Source: Flavivirga eckloniae (GTDB lineage Bacteria > Bacteroidota > Bacteroidia > Flavobacteriales > Flavobacteriaceae). From it: a stretch of DNA of 64,000 nt. Where the stretch lies: contig NZ_CP025791.1 in the NCBI RefSeq assembly GCF_002886045.1, positions 1,572,001 through 1,636,000 of the forward strand. The letters are read 5' to 3'. Under the pieces are notes generated by a model. The model was not told the origin of the DNA and did no database searches. It was given only the letters and a program-made list of their open reading frames with translations. Made by a program: the position numbers and the translations under genes. Positions 61,176 to 64,000 of the stretch are shown here, one piece after another; the first letter of the stretch is position 1, and the number at the start of each line of letters is the position of its first letter.

Positions 61176-62360
61176 ATGAACTTATTATCAGATAGAATTT
61201 TGAATATGGCTACGTCTGCTACTTTAGCTATGGCAGCGAAAGCAAGAGAACTTAGAGGAGAAGGGAAAGATATTATTGGCTTAAGTCTTGGAGAACCAGA
61301 TTTTAACACTCCAGATTTTATTAAAGATGCAGCTATTCAAGCTATAAACGATAATTACAATTCGTATACTCCGGTAGATGGCTATGTGGAATTAAAAGAA
61401 GCTATTATTACCAAATTTAAGCGCGATAACAACTTAACATATACCTTACCGCAGATAGTAGTTTCTACTGGTGCTAAACAATGTTTGGCAAATATAGCTG
61501 GTGTTATGCTTAACAAGGGTGATGAAGTTCTTTTACCATGCCCTTATTGGGTTAGTTATTCCGATATTGTTAAATTAAACGATGGGGTTCCTGTAGAAGT
61601 TAAAACATCTATTGACACCGATTTTAAAATGACAGCGGAGCAACTTGAAGCAGCCATAACACCGAATACTAAAATGATTTGGTTTAGCTCTCCATGTAAC
61701 CCTAGTGGATCTGTATATAGTAAAGATGAATTAAGAGCTCTCGCTGATGTTTTGGTAAAACACCCGAATATTTATGTAGTCTCTGATGAAATATACGAGC
61801 ATATTAACTATGTTGGCGGACATGCGAGTATGGCTGAATTTGACGATATGTACGATCGTACCATTACAGTAAATGGCGTATCTAAAGCATTTGCTATGAC
61901 CGGATGGCGTATTGGTTTTATTGGCGCTCCAGAAAAAATAGCGCGTGCTTGCAACAAAATGCAAGGTCAAATTACAAGTGGAGCCAACTGTATTGCGCAA
62001 CAAGCCGTAATTACAGCTCTTAATGCTTCTCCGAGCAAAGTACAATATATGATCGACGAATTTAAAGTACGTCGCGATCTTGTACTTGACTTATTAAATA
62101 ATATTGAAGGCTTTAATTCTAACACACCAGAAGGTGCCTTTTATGTATTCCCAGATATTTCTTTTTACTTCGGAAAGACACTAAGAGGTAAAACAATAAA
62201 TAATGCTACAGATTTTTCTTTGTATTTACTAGAAGAAGCTCTAGTAGCTACGGTAACTGGTGATGCATTTGGTAACCCTAACTGTATTCGTATATCTTAT
62301 GCTGCTTCGCAAGAACAAATTATTGAAGCTATTAAGAGAATAAAGGAAGCTGTAAGCTAA
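61176..62360 (+). CDS. PLP-dependent aminotransferase, class I (aspartate aminotransferase type)
   Basis: A 394-residue fold-type I aminotransferase. The PLP lysine is in NGVSKAFAMTGWRIGF (K238), the Asp binding the pyridine N in VSDEIYEHI, and the substrate-binding Arg in NCIRISYA. The N-terminal LSLGEPDFNTP fits the I-gamma aspartate/prephenate aminotransferases. It probably moves amino groups between aspartate/glutamate and keto acids. Followed by repeat copy C. Confidence 0.92.
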   Translation: MNLLSDRILNMATSATLAMAAKARELRGEGKDIIGLSLGEPDFNTPDFIKDAAIQAINDNYNSYTPVDGYVELKEAIITKFKRDNNLTYTLPQIVVSTGAKQCLANIAGVMLNKGDEVLLPCPYWVSYSDIVKLNDGVPVEVKTSIDTDFKMTAEQLEAAITPNTKMIWFSSPCNPSGSVYSKDELRALADVLVKHPNIYVVSDEIYEHINYVGGHASMAEFDDMYDRTITVNGVSKAFAMTGWRIGFIGAPEKIARACNKMQGQITSGANCIAQQAVITALNASPSKVQYMIDEFKVRRDLVLDLLNNIEGFNSNTPEGAFYVFPDISFYFGKTLRGKTINNATDFSLYLLEEALVATVTGDAFGNPNCIRISYAASQEQIIEAIKRIKEAVS

Positions 62361-62396
62361 GAATAGTAAATAAACGATCAATATAATTTAAAGGTC

Positions 62397-62526
62397 TAAA
62401 AAGTTGAGACTGTCTAAGTGTCATTCAGAACATAGTGAAGAATCTCTTAAAATTAAACACCTGTTTATTAATATGTTGAGATTTTTCGACTGCGCTCAAA
62501 ATGACAATTCAAGAACTTTTTAGACC
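62397..62526. repeat. Intergenic repeat element, copy C
   Basis: 130 bases that begin ggtctaaaaagtt and end aactttttagacc, a perfect terminal inverted repeat. The interior is an inverted imperfect copy of about 688-838 (shared aaacacctgttta, tgagatttttcga, caaaatgacaattcaagaac). Non-coding, located between the aminotransferase and a small minus-strand gene. Confidence 0.8.
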
Positions 62527-62530
62527 TTTT

Positions 62531-62800
62531 TTAATATGCAGTAAAATAAAGAATCAATGAAGTTGAGACCAGAAATACCACTCCAAACAGTACAATTTGT
62601 ATTAACCTGTTCTTTTGGTTTTCTTTACCCAGTCTTTCTTTAATTTCCTTTAATTGATCTGGTGTTGCTTTTGGAAATTCAGCTAGTTTAACATTAGCAT
62701 AACTACCTCCCAAAGCCGATTTTTCTTTTCTTTTTGATAAAAGACTCCTATTATTCTTTAAAGAATTGTTAGCAGCCATCATTGCCCCTTCTCCTCCCAT
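62531..62800 (-). CDS. Small membrane protein of unknown function
   Basis: 89 residues: a basic, polar N-terminal part (LKNNRSLLSKRKEKSALGGSY), a helical charged middle (ATPDQLKEIKERLGKENQKN) and one C-terminal membrane helix (RLIQIVLFGVVFLVSTSLILYF). It would be tail-anchored with the N-terminus in the cytosol. No characterised family recognised. The N-terminal MGGEGAMMAANNSL looks like a real start. Confidence 0.75.
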   Translation of the reverse strand: MGGEGAMMAANNSLKNNRSLLSKRKEKSALGGSYANVKLAEFPKATPDQLKEIKERLGKENQKNRLIQIVLFGVVFLVSTSLILYFTAY

Positions 62801-62998
62801 AATTTCTAAGTATTTAAAATTTTACAATAAAATTGACACTTCAACAAAACACGTTTATTGAATGCAATTCAAAAAAATAAAAGATTATTTTGAGGTTAAG
62901 CTCAAAAGATCATCAGTTAACAATCGTAAAAAGCTGCTTTATATAATATGTAGCTAGTTTTATAAAAACGTTACAGTTTTTACAGACTACAAGACTAT

Positions 62999-63253
62999 TT
63001 AAGAAAAGATTGTAATGAGAATAGTAGCAAAAACAGATACCTTTAAAAGGGTTTCTGCTCCGGAAGTAAATTTATGTTGACTATTTTTTAAGCGCTGCTT
63101 AATCCCAAAAAGAGTTTGTGACGTTATCTGGTTTAAATTCTTTGTTACTAATTTTTTGTAATTAGAGTTTAAGATACCTTCAGGCTTAATGTATTCAAAT
63201 ACTTTAGATTCAGGTAATGGTTCTAAATCTTGATCTGTTGATAATAATTCCAT
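62999..63253 (-). CDS. Small hypothetical protein
   Basis: 84 residues from ATG 63253 (MELLSTDQDLEPLPESKVFEY); a frame-compatible ATG at 63280 would add nine. Middle part basic and helical (LVTKNLNQITSQTLFGIKQRLKNSQHK); C-terminus hydrophobic (TLLKVSVFATILITIFS), perhaps a tail anchor. Same general plan as the 62531-62800 protein. No family recognised. Moderate confidence that it is real. Confidence 0.6.
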   Translation of the reverse strand: MELLSTDQDLEPLPESKVFEYIKPEGILNSNYKKLVTKNLNQITSQTLFGIKQRLKNSQHKFTSGAETLLKVSVFATILITIFS

Positions 63254-63405
63254 AATACTATTTTTAATTGGTTTATACAATGATGACGAACAAACAATTA
63301 AATTGTTACATAGAAGAAATTATTTACAAATAATTAAAATAGAAACAAAACAATTCTGTAATCACTTACAAACAAGATTTAAACCTGAAATCAAAAAACA
63401 AAAAA

Positions 63406-63433
63406 AAGCCACTGACTTAATCAGTGACTTTTA
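63406..63433. terminator. Hairpin terminator
   Basis: aagccactga / tcagtgactt (one mismatch) with A-run before and tttt after. Confidence 0.6.
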
Positions 63434-63530
63434 TAACAACCTTTTGTTTAAATAATGGAATTCAATATAATAGCCCTTATTGCCATCAAAAAAACAAAAC
63501 ACAAATGAATGATATTTATTTATGTATTTA

Positions 63531-63553
63531 TTGTGGTTTTACCACAATTTTTT
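63531..63553 (+). terminator. Perfect hairpin with T-tail upstream of the response regulator
   Basis: ttgtggt-ttt-accacaa followed by tttttt: classical intrinsic-terminator shape on the plus strand, although no gene precedes it there. It may end a small RNA or serve as an operator dyad. Confidence 0.6.
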
Positions 63554-63585
63554 CTTACATTAATAGGACTACAAAAAACAATCGA

Positions 63586-63593
63586 TATTTTTG
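63586..63593 (+). promoter_or_regulatory. -7 promoter box (TATTTTTG) of the response regulator
   Basis: Perfect TAnnTTTG box, 27 nt before ATG 63621. Confidence 0.5.
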
Positions 63594-63620
63594 GTAGTAG
63601 AACAAAATAATTAGTTGAGC

Positions 63621-64000
63621 ATGAACCCAATCAGCATTAATCTACTTATAATTGAAGACTCTGCTATTATAGCAAATGCTTATAAAAACATATTAAAAGA
63701 GATATCAAATGTTTCTTTTAATGTAACCTTTGCTAAAGATTGCGATGAAGCTGTGCAAAAAATTCAACGAATTAAAGCACAATTAATTCTTCTCGACCTT
63801 CAACTTCCAATTTCTAAAAACGAGCGCTTTATTTGCGGAGAAGACTTAGGGCTTTTAATAAGAAAGGTAATGCCTAATGCAAAAATATTAATATTAACGT
63901 CTGTTACAGACCAAGCAAGGGTTCAAAGCATTATTAACGAAATCCGACCCGAAGGTTTCATGATTAAATCCGATATTGATGGCGTAGAATTGAAAAATGC
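63621..64000 (+). CDS. Response regulator, N-terminal receiver domain (partial at window end)
   Basis: 126 codons seen, running off the window. REC domain: acidic pair in LLIIEDSAII, phospho-acceptor Asp in LILLDLQLP (about 57), the Thr of ILILTSVTD and the Lys of GFMIKSD. The insert after LPISKNE (ERFICGEDLG) is a little longer than usual. Flavobacterial proteins of this type commonly end in a LuxR-type HTH, but the output domain is not in the window. The nearest kinase is the hybrid one 57 kb away, so no partner is implied. Confidence 0.9.
   Translation, partial: MNPISINLLIIEDSAIIANAYKNILKEISNVSFNVTFAKDCDEAVQKIQRIKAQLILLDLQLPISKNERFICGEDLGLLIRKVMPNAKILILTSVTDQARVQSIINEIRPEGFMIKSDIDGVELKN

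Larger units (their letters stand above)
63281..63620. other. Intergenic region upstream of the response regulator
   Basis: 340 bases with two plus-strand hairpins followed by T-runs (63406-63433 and 63531-63553) and a -7 box TATTTTTG at 63586-63593. The ~100 nt between the hairpins has no gene but could be a small RNA. Confidence 0.5.

Noticed and set aside
1-64000. CRISPR arrays, prophage, IS elements and rRNA operons
   Set aside because: No regularly spaced direct repeats, no phage structural genes, no transposase or rRNA sequence was found by reading both strands.

Overview
The window looks like chromosome from a marine-type member of the Flavobacteriaceae (Bacteroidota). Evidence: AT-rich DNA, TAnnTTTG-type -7 promoter boxes, a type IX secretion C-terminal sorting domain and a T9SS plug protein, a hybrid two-component (HTCS) carbohydrate regulator, and a six-gene Na+-NQR operon with a separate ApbE flavin transferase. 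Most of it is ordinary, dense core genome. The accessory parts are 38.3-49.8 kb (sugar degradation), 49.8-51.5 kb (a two-gene module with a STING-like protein) and a small GxxExxY insertion at 20.3-20.7 kb.

Layout. 0-3.4 kb: end of a kynurenine/3-hydroxyanthranilate degradation operon (aldehyde dehydrogenase, atypical SDR, 3-hydroxyanthranilate dioxygenase, ACMS decarboxylase), then a peptide-transporter remnant and an O-methyltransferase. 4.5-12.9 kb, mostly minus strand: TPR hybrid histidine kinase, TatA/B-like protein, M1 peptidase with a DUF6702-like partner, three paralogous carboxypeptidase-regulatory-like proteins. 13-22 kb: PepE, tRNA-Gly, GNAT, M48 protease, ankyrin protein, GpmI, HAD-like hydrolase, CoA-transferase, Map, GxxExxY gene, methyltransferase, DUF423. 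21.9-32.8 kb: ApbE and nqrABCDEF with several unknown small proteins between them. 32.9-38.3 kb: T9SS plug, ApaG, a putative papain-fold protein, an NRDE/TANGO2 protein and PruA.

38.8-49.7 kb is a polysaccharide-utilisation-like cluster without SusC/SusD: HTCS regulator, GH29 fucosidase, GH43-CBM32, a truncated beta-helix protein and a 928-residue beta-helix/NPCBM protein. A 17-codon ghost of a second GH29 lies upstream of the regulator, and similar terminator hairpins sit at both ends. 49.9-51.4 kb encodes a CDA-fold deaminase and, 1 nt after its stop codon, a one-helix membrane protein whose cytosolic part reads as a bacterial STING domain. There is no CD-NTase nearby, so this is not a standard CBASS operon and is the most interesting object in the window. 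The deaminase has a perfect 17-bp dyad upstream, and a lipoprotein signal that comes into frame only if an A9 tract gains one A. 51.5-53.1 kb is a YCII/DGPF-ECF42 sigma pair. 53.2-58.1 kb is a giant T9SS-secreted LamG protein. 58.3-64 kb holds a TPR protein, RsmG, a fatty-acid desaturase, an aminotransferase, two small unknown proteins and the start of a response regulator.

Functional assignments rest on motif reading only; no database search was possible.
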